This document shows positions 14,533 to 23,422 of a DNA stretch of 64,000 nucleotides, piece by piece. The first letter of the stretch is position 1. Every line of letters starts with the position of its first letter. The stretch covers positions 1 through 64,000 of the forward strand of contig JAEWMH010000038.1 in assembly GCA_023393235.1 (NCBI GenBank), written 5' to 3'. Made by a program: the position numbers and the translations under genes. Under the pieces are notes generated by a model that searched no databases, was not told the origin of the DNA, and saw nothing but the letters and a program-made list of their open reading frames with translations. This DNA comes from Bacillota bacterium. Its GTDB lineage: Bacteria > Bacillota > Bacilli > Paenibacillales > NBRC-103111.

Positions 14533-16337
14533 CCGTTCCCCCCCTCCCCGTTTTCCAGCACAGCGGCCTGAATCGGAAGCGTCATATGAACAACGGTTCC
14601 TTTCCCGGGACTGCTGGTAATCTCCACCCCATATTCGGGTCCGTACACCAATTCAATACGCCGCAGCACACTTTTGTAGCCGATTCCCGTTTTATTGCCA
14701 TCGGTTGGTACCGCTTCCGCCTTCGTGAGAGCCTTTAAGGTCGTTTGATCCATGCCGCATCCGTTGTCGGCCACTTCAATATGCAGCGCCTCCTGCAGCA
14801 TGTAGGCTTTAATCCGGAGCACCCGGTCCGATTCCATATCGCGGAAAGCGTGCACAAACACATTTTCTACCACGGGCAGGAGCAGAGACCTCATCATTCG
14901 CAGGCTCAATAAGGATTCCTCAGCCTGAATAATGGTTTCAATCTCGCCGGTGAACAGCTCTGTCTGGATTTTAATGTAGTTTCTGATCTGATGAAGCTCT
15001 TCTCCGAGAGTGGTATCGGTTTGCACGGATTTCAGGGAATATTTCAGCATTTCCGAGATCGCGTTGATCAGAAGCGCTGCTTCCTCCTGGTCGTCGCCGT
15101 ACAGCTTCCAATACAGCTCATTGAACAGATTATGCAGATAATGCGGATTCAGCTGCGCCTGAATAGCCTTCAGCTCCGATTCCCGCTGGCTGATCTGGGC
15201 CAGATACACCTTATTGATCAGCTCGCTCACCTGCTCCGCCATACTGTTGAAGCTGTCGCCGATATAACCCAGCTCATCGCCGGAGTCAACGCGCACGCGG
15301 ACTGAAAAGTCGCCGGAACGTAATGTTCGAAGCCCCTGCATCAGATGTGCCAAAGGAGTCAGGAGCGTCCGGGTGGATATGGTAATCAGCAGCGCACTGA
15401 GCAGGATCACACCGATTCCGGCTGCGGCAAACACCTGGATAATGTCCTTGTTCTTTCTCTGAATCTCCTGCAGAGATGCTCCGCCGTACAGGCTAAAGCC
15501 CGCCGGAATGAGCTCGTGGCGGACAAACAGATAGGTGATGCCGTTCATTTTGACGTACCGGGGATAAGGCTCTAGTGTCAGCTGCATAAGCTGGCCCATC
15601 TCGCTTTGGTCGGCATTGGAGTAAAGCATACTGCCCATGGGCTCCAGCAGCAGCACCTTGCCGTTCTCCGTAATATCCCGCAGCACCTTGGAAATCAGAC
15701 TTTCCTCCATCACCAAAACCATGGTGCCATAAGGCATCAGCTTTTCATTCAGCATCCGCCTGGCTGCAACCAGAACAGTTCTGCGTCCGTCCGGATCAAT
15801 GGTACTGGCCGCCTCTGCCCTGCCCCAGACCAAATTCCCCCTGTGGGGCTTCAGCTTGTCCATCATCCTGGCCAGATCATCCGCCCCCATTTCCCCAGAC
15901 GCACCGTTTTTGGAGAGAACCGTCATTTCCCCATTTTCGTTATACAAAAAAACAGAGCGGATCGTCGGCGCATCCACCAAGAGCATATTCAGCTGCTCCT
16001 CCACATACTTGCGGTTCTTATATTCCGTATAGGGTTCGTTTGGAGAAGCAGTATTCTCTCTTAAGAATTGCTCGATATAGGGATTGAGGATAATGGATTG
16101 GGATACACGGTTGATTTCCTGGAAGGACATCTCCAGTCTGGCCAATGCCTGTTCGTTAGCGATGGAGAACTGCTTGCTGATTTCATCCTCCATTAACTGG
16201 ATGTTGGACCGGTATACCATCCAGCCTGCCAAGGCAAAGGCAAGTGCTACCATACATGAGAGCAGCACGATCAGCTTAATCTTGAAGCTGCTCTTTATTT
16301 TACGGGCTATATAACCCGGCCAGCTTGCTGGATGCAA
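14529..16337 (-). CDS. YesM-type sensor histidine kinase
   Basis: A 602-residue membrane kinase. It has one membrane segment near residues 22-42, an extracellular sensor region to about 300, a second segment (about 302-325) and a HAMP domain. The cytoplasmic His_kinase domain has the phospho-acceptor His near residue 399 in NPHYLHNLFNEL, a slight variant of the usual NPHFLYNTLN. The ATPase ends with DNGCGMD and GKGTVV. The ATG follows AAGGAGGGGG. It overlaps the yesN-like gene (ATGA) and has its own promoter upstream. Confidence 0.93.
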   Translation of the reverse strand: MHPASWPGYIARKIKSSFKIKLIVLLSCMVALAFALAGWMVYRSNIQLMEDEISKQFSIANEQALARLEMSFQEINRVSQSIILNPYIEQFLRENTASPNEPYTEYKNRKYVEEQLNMLLVDAPTIRSVFLYNENGEMTVLSKNGASGEMGADDLARMMDKLKPHRGNLVWGRAEAASTIDPDGRRTVLVAARRMLNEKLMPYGTMVLVMEESLISKVLRDITENGKVLLLEPMGSMLYSNADQSEMGQLMQLTLEPYPRYVKMNGITYLFVRHELIPAGFSLYGGASLQEIQRKNKDIIQVFAAAGIGVILLSALLITISTRTLLTPLAHLMQGLRTLRSGDFSVRVRVDSGDELGYIGDSFNSMAEQVSELINKVYLAQISQRESELKAIQAQLNPHYLHNLFNELYWKLYGDDQEEAALLINAISEMLKYSLKSVQTDTTLGEELHQIRNYIKIQTELFTGEIETIIQAEESLLSLRMMRSLLLPVVENVFVHAFRDMESDRVLRIKAYMLQEALHIEVADNGCGMDQTTLKALTKAEAVPTDGNKTGIGYKSVLRRIELVYGPEYGVEITSSPGKGTVVHMTLPIQAAVLENGEGGNG

Positions 16338-16365
16338 TCGGCCCCCTCCTTAAATATCAATTTGT

Positions 16366-16395
16366 ATTATAAAACGCTTCCTTCCCCGTAAACAA
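16366..16395 (-). promoter_or_regulatory. Promoter of the yesM/yesN-like pair
   Basis: The minus strand carries TTGTTT and a perfect TATAAT 18 bases apart. The -10 is 29 bases before the kinase ATG. It would let the two-component genes be made independently of the transporter genes upstream. Confidence 0.5.
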
Positions 16396-16460
16396 GGTTT
16401 TCCATAGACCTGTCTACTTGGGAAGGAAGCGCGCCACATCAGCGTTCCGGTATAGCTGTA

Positions 16461-17576
16461 TTATTTTAGAGCTTCATACAAAGCAATAAGAGTAAGGGAC
16501 TGACCGTATGCCATCGGCATGATGGTGATGTTTCGATAATGCTCCTTGTCCATTCCCATCCCGGTTCCGGCCGATACATTCAGCACGGTTCCATCCTCGC
16601 TGATATTTTGGCAGACCGCCTCAATGGCCTTGTCCGCAACAGCCTGATAGGAGGAATCCAGTAGCCCAGTTTTGATGCCCTTGAGGATACCCGCGGCGAT
16701 GGCAGCCGATCCGGAAACCTCTTCATAGCTGGTCGGGTCCTGAAGAACCGTATGCCAGAGGCCGGAAGCGGCCTGGAGCGGAACCAGGGCATTGACCTGA
16801 GCCTTATACGTATCCACCAGGAATTGACGGACGCCCGGGTTCAACGTATCTGCGCAGGTTTCCAAATAATCTACCAACCCATAGGTAAACCAGGAATTGC
16901 CGCGGCACCAGAAGATGCTGCCGAAGTTATCGTTGCGCTCGAAGCTCCAGCCATGGAAGAACAGTCCGGTATGCTTGTCATACAGGTATTTGATGTGAAT
17001 CAGGATCTGGCGTACGGCTTCCTGCTCCCACTCCGGCTTGTTGAACTTGCGCCCCGCCTGGTTCAGGAACAGCACCGCCATAAAGAGGGTGTCAATCCAA
17101 AGCTGGCCATTATGCAGGTGGACTCCATCCCGGTTGCCGATGGCAGTGACGGTGTGCTGGAAACCGCCTTCTTTGGTTTTCGGCAGCTCATGAATGAGCC
17201 AGTCCGCATGATCCCGGCATAGCCGCTCCAGAGGTTCGGATGCTTCAAGCTGGTCTAAAAGCAGAACCAAAGCCAGGTAAGGGGCGGTTGTATTAATGTT
17301 CTTGGACGGCAGTCCCGCCTCCAGATTGCGGGAATACCAGTTCCAGAAGAATTCCGTGTACCGTTTGCCGCCGTTTGCCTTCTGCAGCTTATACAAGCCA
17401 TAAAGGCCAACTCCCTGGGGCCAATCCCATTCCTCAATGCCGAAATCCCGTTGGACAATCCCTTTTTTGGTATCGGCATGGACGACAGTTTTATCCTTCT
17501 CGTAGTCGCTGCCGCCCAGATTCATAAGCCTGTCCACAACCAGTTCGATTTTTTGCAGCAGTACTTCATTTGTCAT
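16461..17576 (-). CDS. Glycoside hydrolase family 105 (unsaturated glucuronyl/rhamnogalacturonyl hydrolase)
   Basis: A 371-residue (alpha/alpha)6-barrel enzyme of the YteR/YesR type. No signal peptide is present, so it acts in the cytoplasm on imported disaccharides. Recognisable stretches are EWDWPQGVGLYGLYKL, GNRDGVHLHNGQLWIDTLFMAV (Asp162 is where the family's catalytic acid is expected), WCRGNSWFTYG and SGSAAIAAGILKG. Family reaction: water is added to the double bond of unsaturated uronic acid made by pectate or rhamnogalacturonan lyases. AAGGAGTTT precedes the ATG. It follows the transporter genes by 19 bases. Confidence 0.92.
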   Translation of the reverse strand: MTNEVLLQKIELVVDRLMNLGGSDYEKDKTVVHADTKKGIVQRDFGIEEWDWPQGVGLYGLYKLQKANGGKRYTEFFWNWYSRNLEAGLPSKNINTTAPYLALVLLLDQLEASEPLERLCRDHADWLIHELPKTKEGGFQHTVTAIGNRDGVHLHNGQLWIDTLFMAVLFLNQAGRKFNKPEWEQEAVRQILIHIKYLYDKHTGLFFHGWSFERNDNFGSIFWCRGNSWFTYGLVDYLETCADTLNPGVRQFLVDTYKAQVNALVPLQAASGLWHTVLQDPTSYEEVSGSAAIAAGILKGIKTGLLDSSYQAVADKAIEAVCQNISEDGTVLNVSAGTGMGMDKEHYRNITIMPMAYGQSLTLIALYEALK

Positions 17577-17595
17577 GATGGATAAACTCCTTCTC

Positions 17596-19236
17596 TTACT
17601 TGTGTTGGGAACGGACCAGTTCCAGAATATCCTTGCCCAGGAAAGCTCTGTCCTTATTCTCTTTATACCAGGTATTCATGAATTCCTCAATTTGTTTGCC
17701 GCCGCCTCTTTCCCAGGCTGCTTTGGCATCCGCTACGGCTTGCTCAGGGGTATACTTGGGCCCGCCGATAATACCTTTTGTAAAAATGTCCTTCATTTCC
17801 TTGTCCACATTGGTATTAACTACGACCAAATCGCTGGGCAGGGTTGGCATATGCTCATAATGGCTCAGTGCGGGATATTGGGCGTCGGGGTTAAGCAGGA
17901 ACTCGTCGGCCTTCTTCAGCATCTCCAGACCTGCCTTCTGGTCGGGATCGCTGACATCGAACGCGGTAGTGGAAATCAAAAGCGGATTCTCAGGGATGGA
18001 GTAGAACATGGAATAGTCCGCAGCCCAATCCAGCTCCTTGGCATTCTTCGCAGGATCAATGACCTTGGGGAAGCCGTCCGTTCCCTTCTTCCAGTGTTCT
18101 CCTTCCATACCCTTCTTCAGAATGAGACTGGTCTCCGGCTTGATAATAAAATTAATGTATTCCATAGCAGCCTTGGGATTTTTGGTCGCGGCGTTGATTA
18201 CCGTGGTCATCTGCACCGGGTTCACCACATGATGGACGTATTGCCCCATGGCAGACTTGGGCTGTGCCATCGGTGCGATCTCCGCCTCCGGAACAACCTT
18301 TTTGAGGGTTTTGACATCCGTAACTGTATTCTCAAACCAGTTGGTAATCGCCGGAGGAAGATAAATGCCGATTTTGCCGTTCAGAAAATCCTGCTTGGCT
18401 TTGGCGCCATTTTTGTCTGCCAGGTAATCCTTATCGATAAGTCCTTCCTCAAACAGCTTTTTCTTAAACTTCATCGACTCCAGCGTATTGTCCCAGGTCC
18501 TTACAATTTTGTCGTCACTGGAGATTTTCCAGCCGTAGGAGCCGAACATGGAATCCACCATACCGTCGGAGGTGTAGCTCATATTGGTTCCGTACGTATC
18601 CTTCTTGCCGTTACCATCAGGATCCTGCTCTACGAAGGCCTTCAGCACAACCAGCAATTCGTCGGTGGTTTTGGGAACCTCCAGCTTCAGCTTCTTCAGC
18701 CAGTCCATCCGGATAAAGGCTACACTTTGCAGATGGGGTTCATTAATTTTGCCAATTTCATAAAGCTTGCCGTCCGGCTTGGTGCCGATCTTGCGGAGCT
18801 GGGGGTATTTCTCCAGCAGCTTCTCATATTCAGGTGCATATTTCAAATAATCGTCCAGCGGCATCAATTGCTTCTGCTGGTACAAAGTATTCCGGAACCC
18901 CGTATCATAATCATTGACAATATCCGGCGCGCTGCCCGAAGCGAACAGCACATTCAGCTTCTTGACCGATTCTGCCCGGGCAATGGGCACATACTTGGCC
19001 GTAACAGGAGAATGCTCATTGATCCACTTGGTCCAGCGGTTGTCCTCAACGGTTCCCTCCGCTGCGGGGATATTGCCTCTGTCATAATTGGAAACCGTAA
19101 TAGTCGCTTTTTCTTCGGGTTTCCCTTTTGTCCCCTCTTCCTTTTGGCTGCAGCCCACTGCCCCTGCTGCCATCACCGCCGACAACCCCAATGCCACTGT
19201 GACCTTCATTTTTGTTGCGGATGATTGTCTTTCCAT
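17596..19236 (-). CDS. ABC transporter solute-binding lipoprotein (sugar, LplA/YtcQ type)
   Basis: A 546-residue extracellular binding protein with a lipoprotein signal (hydrophobic stretch about 10-28, lipobox AVGC, Cys about residue 29). The mature protein starts SQKEEGTKGKPEEKATITVSNY and is followed by the long two-lobed fold of the large YtcQ/LplA group of oligosaccharide binders. AAGGGGGA precedes the ATG. The two permease genes lie upstream and GH105 downstream, so the ligand is probably an unsaturated pectin or rhamnogalacturonan fragment (inference). Confidence 0.9.
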   Translation of the reverse strand: MERQSSATKMKVTVALGLSAVMAAGAVGCSQKEEGTKGKPEEKATITVSNYDRGNIPAAEGTVEDNRWTKWINEHSPVTAKYVPIARAESVKKLNVLFASGSAPDIVNDYDTGFRNTLYQQKQLMPLDDYLKYAPEYEKLLEKYPQLRKIGTKPDGKLYEIGKINEPHLQSVAFIRMDWLKKLKLEVPKTTDELLVVLKAFVEQDPDGNGKKDTYGTNMSYTSDGMVDSMFGSYGWKISSDDKIVRTWDNTLESMKFKKKLFEEGLIDKDYLADKNGAKAKQDFLNGKIGIYLPPAITNWFENTVTDVKTLKKVVPEAEIAPMAQPKSAMGQYVHHVVNPVQMTTVINAATKNPKAAMEYINFIIKPETSLILKKGMEGEHWKKGTDGFPKVIDPAKNAKELDWAADYSMFYSIPENPLLISTTAFDVSDPDQKAGLEMLKKADEFLLNPDAQYPALSHYEHMPTLPSDLVVVNTNVDKEMKDIFTKGIIGGPKYTPEQAVADAKAAWERGGGKQIEEFMNTWYKENKDRAFLGKDILELVRSQHK

Positions 19237-19271
19237 GTGGAGTCCCCCTTAATCTATGAGTGAATTCATTA

Positions 19272-20144
19272 CTACCCTTTAATAGAACCAAGCATAATCC
19301 CTTTGACAAAATACTTCTGCAGGAACGGGTATACCGCCAGCATAGGCACAACCATAACCATAACGCCAACCGCCTTCAGCTTTTCGGACACCATTTCCTG
19401 CTGCTGCATCATATCCATGGCCGACACATTGAAATTCCCTTGAATCTGCAGCATACCCTGGACAATTACAGTCAAATTCTGCAGGTTCGTCTTGCTGATG
19501 TAAAGGATAACGCTCATGAACATGTTCCAGTAACCAACGCCATAGAACAACGTCAGTGTAGCCAGCATGGGGAGAGACAGCGGAAGGATGATGCGTGTAA
19601 GGAGTTGAACCTCGCCGCAGCCGTCGATCTGGGCGGAATCCGCCACTTCCCCCGGGATGCTCTCAAAGTAGCTTTTCATAATCAGCATATTATACGTGCT
19701 GATCAGCCCGCCAAACCAGAGGGACCAGTAGGTATTGGTCAAGTGCAGATTGTTCATCACCAGATACGTGGGGATCATACCGCCCCCGAAGAGCATGGTG
19801 AACAATGCGGCCGTTGTAATCGGCTTGCGGGCATAGAGATACCGGCGGGACAAGGGATATGCTGTCAGCACCGTAGCCAGCATGCTCAGCAAGGTTCCGA
19901 TTAAGGTAATGGTGACGCTGTTCGTAAAGGCCCGGAGGGCCGGTGTATTCTCGAAAAAGTACCTGTATACGGTGAAGTCAAGCCCCACCGGCCAGATCCA
20001 GACCTGCCCCAGATCAACGGCATGTCCCGAGCTTACGGACAATGCAATCAGATGCAGGAAAGGCAGAATACAGGTGAGCGAAATCAGGATTAATACGATA
20101 TGAATGAAGACGACAAACACTTTTCCGCCTGTGGATTCCTTCAA
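19272..20144 (-). CDS. Carbohydrate ABC transporter permease (YtcP/LplC type)
   Basis: A 290-residue inner permease with six membrane segments. The EAA-loop region is ESIPGEVADSAQIDGCGEVQLLTRIILPLSLP, which contacts the ATPase, and the C-terminus is YFVKGIMLGSIKG, typical of the group. The start is TTG at 20144, chosen for AAGGAGG 9 bases upstream. A longer reading would overlap the preceding permease gene. No ATPase gene is present in this locus. Confidence 0.9.
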   Translation of the reverse strand: MKESTGGKVFVVFIHIVLILISLTCILPFLHLIALSVSSGHAVDLGQVWIWPVGLDFTVYRYFFENTPALRAFTNSVTITLIGTLLSMLATVLTAYPLSRRYLYARKPITTAALFTMLFGGGMIPTYLVMNNLHLTNTYWSLWFGGLISTYNMLIMKSYFESIPGEVADSAQIDGCGEVQLLTRIILPLSLPMLATLTLFYGVGYWNMFMSVILYISKTNLQNLTVIVQGMLQIQGNFNVSAMDMMQQQEMVSEKLKAVGVMVMVVPMLAVYPFLQKYFVKGIMLGSIKG

Positions 20145-20163
20145 GAGGATGTCCCTCCTTTCC

Positions 20164-21120
20164 TTAGAATAGTCCCTGATCGAATTTACGGGCCAGTGCA
20201 TTGGCAGACAGTACCAGCACCAGACCAACAAAGGATTCGAACAACCCCATGGCTGTGGTTAAGCCAAACTGGGCCTGCTGAAGCCCCACCTTGTACACGT
20301 AGGTGCTGATGACCTCCGCTTTCTCCAGGACCGTAGGATTCTGCAGATTGTAAACCTGGTCAAACCCTACCTCCATCAGGCGGCCCATACCAAGGATCAA
20401 GAGCAGGATAATGGTAGAACGGATGCCCGGCAGGGTGATATGCCAAATTTGTCTCAGCTTGCCTGCGCCGTCCATCCCCGCGGATTCGTACAAGCTGGGA
20501 TCAATGCCGGCAAGAGCGGCAAGATAAATAATGGCGCCGAAGCCCATTTCCTTCCACATGCCGGAGCCGATGAAGATAGCGATCCATGAGTTGGCGCGGT
20601 ACAGGAATGGAATCGGCTCCATTCCCCAATGACCCAGCAGCTTGTTGATGGTGCCGCCGTCGATGGAGAACAGGGTCAGGACCACCCCGGCCACGATAAC
20701 CCAGGACAAAAAGTGGGGCAAATAAATGATGGTTTGAATCCAGCGCTTCAGCCAGTTTTTGCGGACCTCATTCAAGGCAATGGCGATAATAATCGGCGCA
20801 GGGAATCCGAAGATCAGATTCAGAATGCTCAAGGTCAGCGTGTTCCAGATGATTTGCAGCGTAACGTGGGACTGGAACAAAATTTCGAAGTATTTCCACC
20901 CTACCCATGGACTGTGCAATATGCCGTCATGGAAATTATAATTCTTGAAAGCGATCACAAGACCGCCCATAGGCAAATAGCGAAAGATCAAATAATAAAG
21001 GATTCCCGGTATAAGCATGATAAATAGAGGGATATTCTGCTTGAACCGCTTTGTCTGGTAAAATGCCTCTTTGGCTGCCGGCACTTGCCCCGTTCCGACA
21101 GCGGGTGGCGCTGTTTTCAT
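20164..21120 (-). CDS. Carbohydrate ABC transporter permease (YteP/LplB type)
   Basis: A 318-residue first permease of the sugar importer, with six predicted membrane segments starting at about residue 31 (IPLFIMLIPGILYYLIFRYLP). The EAA loop is GIDPSLYESAGMDGAGKLRQIWHITLPGI. The start at 21120 follows AAGGAGAGACC; an upstream extension to 21189 lacks a binding site. It is the first gene of the locus; transcription runs through permease, permease, binding protein and GH105. Confidence 0.92.
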   Translation of the reverse strand: MKTAPPAVGTGQVPAAKEAFYQTKRFKQNIPLFIMLIPGILYYLIFRYLPMGGLVIAFKNYNFHDGILHSPWVGWKYFEILFQSHVTLQIIWNTLTLSILNLIFGFPAPIIIAIALNEVRKNWLKRWIQTIIYLPHFLSWVIVAGVVLTLFSIDGGTINKLLGHWGMEPIPFLYRANSWIAIFIGSGMWKEMGFGAIIYLAALAGIDPSLYESAGMDGAGKLRQIWHITLPGIRSTIILLLILGMGRLMEVGFDQVYNLQNPTVLEKAEVISTYVYKVGLQQAQFGLTTAMGLFESFVGLVLVLSANALARKFDQGLF

Positions 21121-21257
21121 GGTCTCTCCTTCTTTCTGCGGAATTTCGTTGTTGGATGGGATGTTTATAATGTACCGCGATTTTGTCATTCCGGGCCTTA
21201 AGAATCTTTAGGTGTTTCTATACGATTTTTGTTTCCCTTTAGAGCGGTTTCACCAAA

Positions 21258-21291
21258 AATAGCAAAAACCTGCGGAGATTCCGCAGGTTTC
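21258..21291 (-). terminator. Rho-independent terminator
   Basis: The minus strand reads AACCTGCGG-AATCT-CCGCAGGTT followed by TTTGCTATTTTTGG. It ends the small gene at 21325-21660 and separates it from the sugar locus. Confidence 0.88.
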
Positions 21292-21324
21292 GATGGCAAA
21301 TGATAAGCTTTCGAATGCAATCGG

Positions 21325-21660
21325 TCAGGTCAACAAGGTAATGGCCAGCAAATTGTACAGGACCAGCGGCAGGATTGCCCCGCCGGGGTTCACCGGACCA
21401 TAGAAGCCGGGGCCATAGGGGAAGAACCGTTTGTTCAGCTCTTCATCCTGGGCAAGGCTCAAGTACACATTTCCGTCGTCGATAAAGACGATAATGCCTT
21501 CGTATTCATGCCCGTCTATGGTTTTTACCATCACGTGGCGGTTCATTAACCGATGCTTGCAGATGCCCTGCAGCTTTTCCCGTACCCCTTTAGCTGCCTC
21601 CACATGCTGATTGTCCGCCTGGTACACCACTTGACCGGGGGTATAAACGTTATTAGACAT
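21325..21660 (-). CDS. Small protein of unknown function with an Sm-like stretch
   Basis: A 111-residue protein that I cannot assign. The middle region, MVKTIDGHEYEGIIVFIDDGNVYLSL, has the spacing of a small beta-barrel (LSm-like) Sm1 motif. The C-terminal part is Gly/Pro-rich (YGPGFYGPVNPGG) and ends in a hydrophobic segment. There is no signal peptide. AGGAGAGGGAA lies before the ATG. It is followed by a strong terminator and preceded at 25 bases by the ABC permease stop. A spore or envelope role would be a guess. Confidence 0.6.
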   Translation of the reverse strand: MSNNVYTPGQVVYQADNQHVEAAKGVREKLQGICKHRLMNRHVMVKTIDGHEYEGIIVFIDDGNVYLSLAQDEELNKRFFPYGPGFYGPVNPGGAILPLVLYNLLAITLLT

Positions 21661-21685
21661 GATTCCCTCTCCTTTTGGATTGTAT

Positions 21686-22504
21686 TTACCAGCGGTTGTT
21701 GAGCCGGTTCTCCAGCCAGGCCACAGCCTGGTACATCAGGGCAGCCACTACGGCAATCACCAGGAGGCTGGCAATCACCAGGGTAAAATTGAAGACCTGA
21801 AAGCCATATATAATCAAGTAGCCCAGCCCTTCCTTGGAAACCAGAAACTCGCCGACGATCACGCCGACCCAGGCCAGCCCTACGTTTACCTTAAGGGTGG
21901 AAACAATGGTAGGCACCGATGCGGGGAATACGGCCTTGCGGAAAATCTGTGTTTTGCCGCCCCCGAACACCCGAATCACCCGCAGATAATTGGCGTCCAC
22001 CTCCTTAAAGCTGGAGTACACCACTAACGTGGTGATGATAACGGTGATGGCCAGCGTCATTCCGATAATGGAGGTATAACCGGGACCCAGGCCTACAATA
22101 AACAGCGGCCCCAACGCCACCTTGGGCAGACTGTTCAAAACGACAATGTAGGGGTCCAGCACACGCTCCAGAAACGGAGACCACCAGATCAGTACCGCCA
22201 ATGCCGTTCCCGCCACCGTGCCCAGGATAAATCCTACCAGGGTCTCCCACACAGTAGCACCAATGTGGGGAAGCATCTCGCCGGTGGAAATTTGCTCGTA
22301 CAGCAGAGTGAAGATCTTGCTGGGATAACTGAACAGCAGCACATCAATCCACTTCAGCCGTCCGGCCAGCTCCCATAAGCCGAAGGCGCCCAGCAGAATC
22401 AGAAGCTGGGTCAGGCGGACGAGACGGTTGCGTTTCTTTTGTGCCGCGCGGTATTCCTCCCAGACCCGGCGTGTAAGGGACAGGGGTGCAGAGGACTCCT
22501 TCAT
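21686..22504 (-). CDS. ABC transporter permease (SsuC/TauC/ThiX type)
   Basis: A 272-residue permease with about six membrane segments (LLILLGAFGLWELAG, ...FILGTVAGTALAVLIWW, ...). The family loop is LNSLPKVALGPLFIVGLGPG, and KAVFPASVPTIVSTLKVNVGLAWVGVIVGEFL is its EAA-like region. It takes its substrate from the binding protein encoded two genes upstream. The start overlaps the ATPase stop (ATGA). The substrate class is sulfonate, nitrate or pyrimidine precursor; it cannot be fixed from sequence. Confidence 0.92.
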   Translation of the reverse strand: MKESSAPLSLTRRVWEEYRAAQKKRNRLVRLTQLLILLGAFGLWELAGRLKWIDVLLFSYPSKIFTLLYEQISTGEMLPHIGATVWETLVGFILGTVAGTALAVLIWWSPFLERVLDPYIVVLNSLPKVALGPLFIVGLGPGYTSIIGMTLAITVIITTLVVYSSFKEVDANYLRVIRVFGGGKTQIFRKAVFPASVPTIVSTLKVNVGLAWVGVIVGEFLVSKEGLGYLIIYGFQVFNFTLVIASLLVIAVVAALMYQAVAWLENRLNNRW

Positions 22505-23304
22505 GGCCCGGGACCTCCCTTCCGCTCCGCGGCATCCTTCTCAATCGCCTCGAATTCCTGCCAGATGGTATGAAACAGCGGATGAAACCCCTCCGCCTCC
22601 CTGGCCAGAAACGGCGATTCATGGCGGATAACCTCCGGAACTGCGACTTCTCTGCGGGTCCGGCCCGGATTGCGGTCCAAGATGATGATTCTGTCACTCA
22701 TGGCAATGGCCTCGGAGATATCATGGGTGACCAGCACTGCCGTTTTCCCGTGTTTCTTCAGAGTCATGGCCACCAGATCCTCCAGCTGCAGCTTGGTTTG
22801 GTAATCCAGAGCGGAGAACGGCTCATCCAGCAGCAGAATATCCGGCTTCACTGCAAGGGTTCTCACCAGCGCCACCCGTTGGCGCATTCCCCCGGAGAGC
22901 TGAGAGGGATAACGTTGGAGGGTGTCCGCCAGCCCCATTTCCTCCAGAAGATGAAGGGTGTATTCCTTGGATTGCGGTGTAATCGCCTTGCGGAGCTCCA
23001 AGCCCAGAAGTGCATTGTCCCAGATGGTACGCCACGGAAACAGATAATCCTGCTGGAGCATGTAGCCAATATGCGGCGACGGCCCCTCCAAAAGGGTTCC
23101 ATTGACCTCCACCTTCCCGTCCGCAGGCTTGAAGAGTCCCGCCATAATGGACAGCAATGTGGTTTTGCCGCAGCCGCTGGGGCCGACAATACTGACGAAT
23201 TCTCCATCCTTCAGGGTAAAATCAATGCCCTCCAACGCCAGCGTGGCGCCTTGCTTGTTGACATAAACATGTGTGACATCCTTCAAGCGGACTGAAGAGC
23301 CCAT
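22501..23304 (-). CDS. ABC transporter ATP-binding protein (SsuB/TauB type)
   Basis: A 267-residue ATPase of the importer. It has Walker A GPSGCGKTT, the signature LSGGMRQRVAL, Walker B LLLDEPFSALD and the H-loop VLVTHDISEA. The start at 23304 (ATG) has GGAGG 11 bases upstream; a TTG at 23322 is an alternative but overlaps that site. An inverted repeat lies between this gene and the binding-protein gene upstream. Confidence 0.93.
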   Translation of the reverse strand: MGSSVRLKDVTHVYVNKQGATLALEGIDFTLKDGEFVSIVGPSGCGKTTLLSIMAGLFKPADGKVEVNGTLLEGPSPHIGYMLQQDYLFPWRTIWDNALLGLELRKAITPQSKEYTLHLLEEMGLADTLQRYPSQLSGGMRQRVALVRTLAVKPDILLLDEPFSALDYQTKLQLEDLVAMTLKKHGKTAVLVTHDISEAIAMSDRIIILDRNPGRTRREVAVPEVIRHESPFLAREAEGFHPLFHTIWQEFEAIEKDAAERKGGPGP

Positions 23305-23331
23305 GGGAACGCCAGCCTCCAATCTACAGAT

Positions 23332-23381
23332 CCCCGCAAAGTGATGCCTTTTCCCTGTGCTTTTCCGGGTACTTTGCGGGG
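23332..23381. repeat. 11-bp inverted repeat between binding-protein and ATPase genes
   Basis: CCCCGCAAAGT and ACTTTGCGGGG are perfect arms 28 bases apart, in the 118-base gap inside the ABC operon. There is no T run. Such intra-operon hairpins often protect the abundant binding-protein mRNA or cause partial termination. Confidence 0.6.
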
Positions 23382-23422
23382 GCCTTCAAATTTCTATTCC
23401 ATAACCATTCACCCAACCAAAC

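Noticed and set aside
17575..19224. A 549-codon open frame on the plus strand opposite the sugar-binding lipoprotein gene
   Set aside because: It is exactly antisense to a well-recognised binding protein, has no domain or ribosome binding site, and is explained by the codon bias of the real gene.
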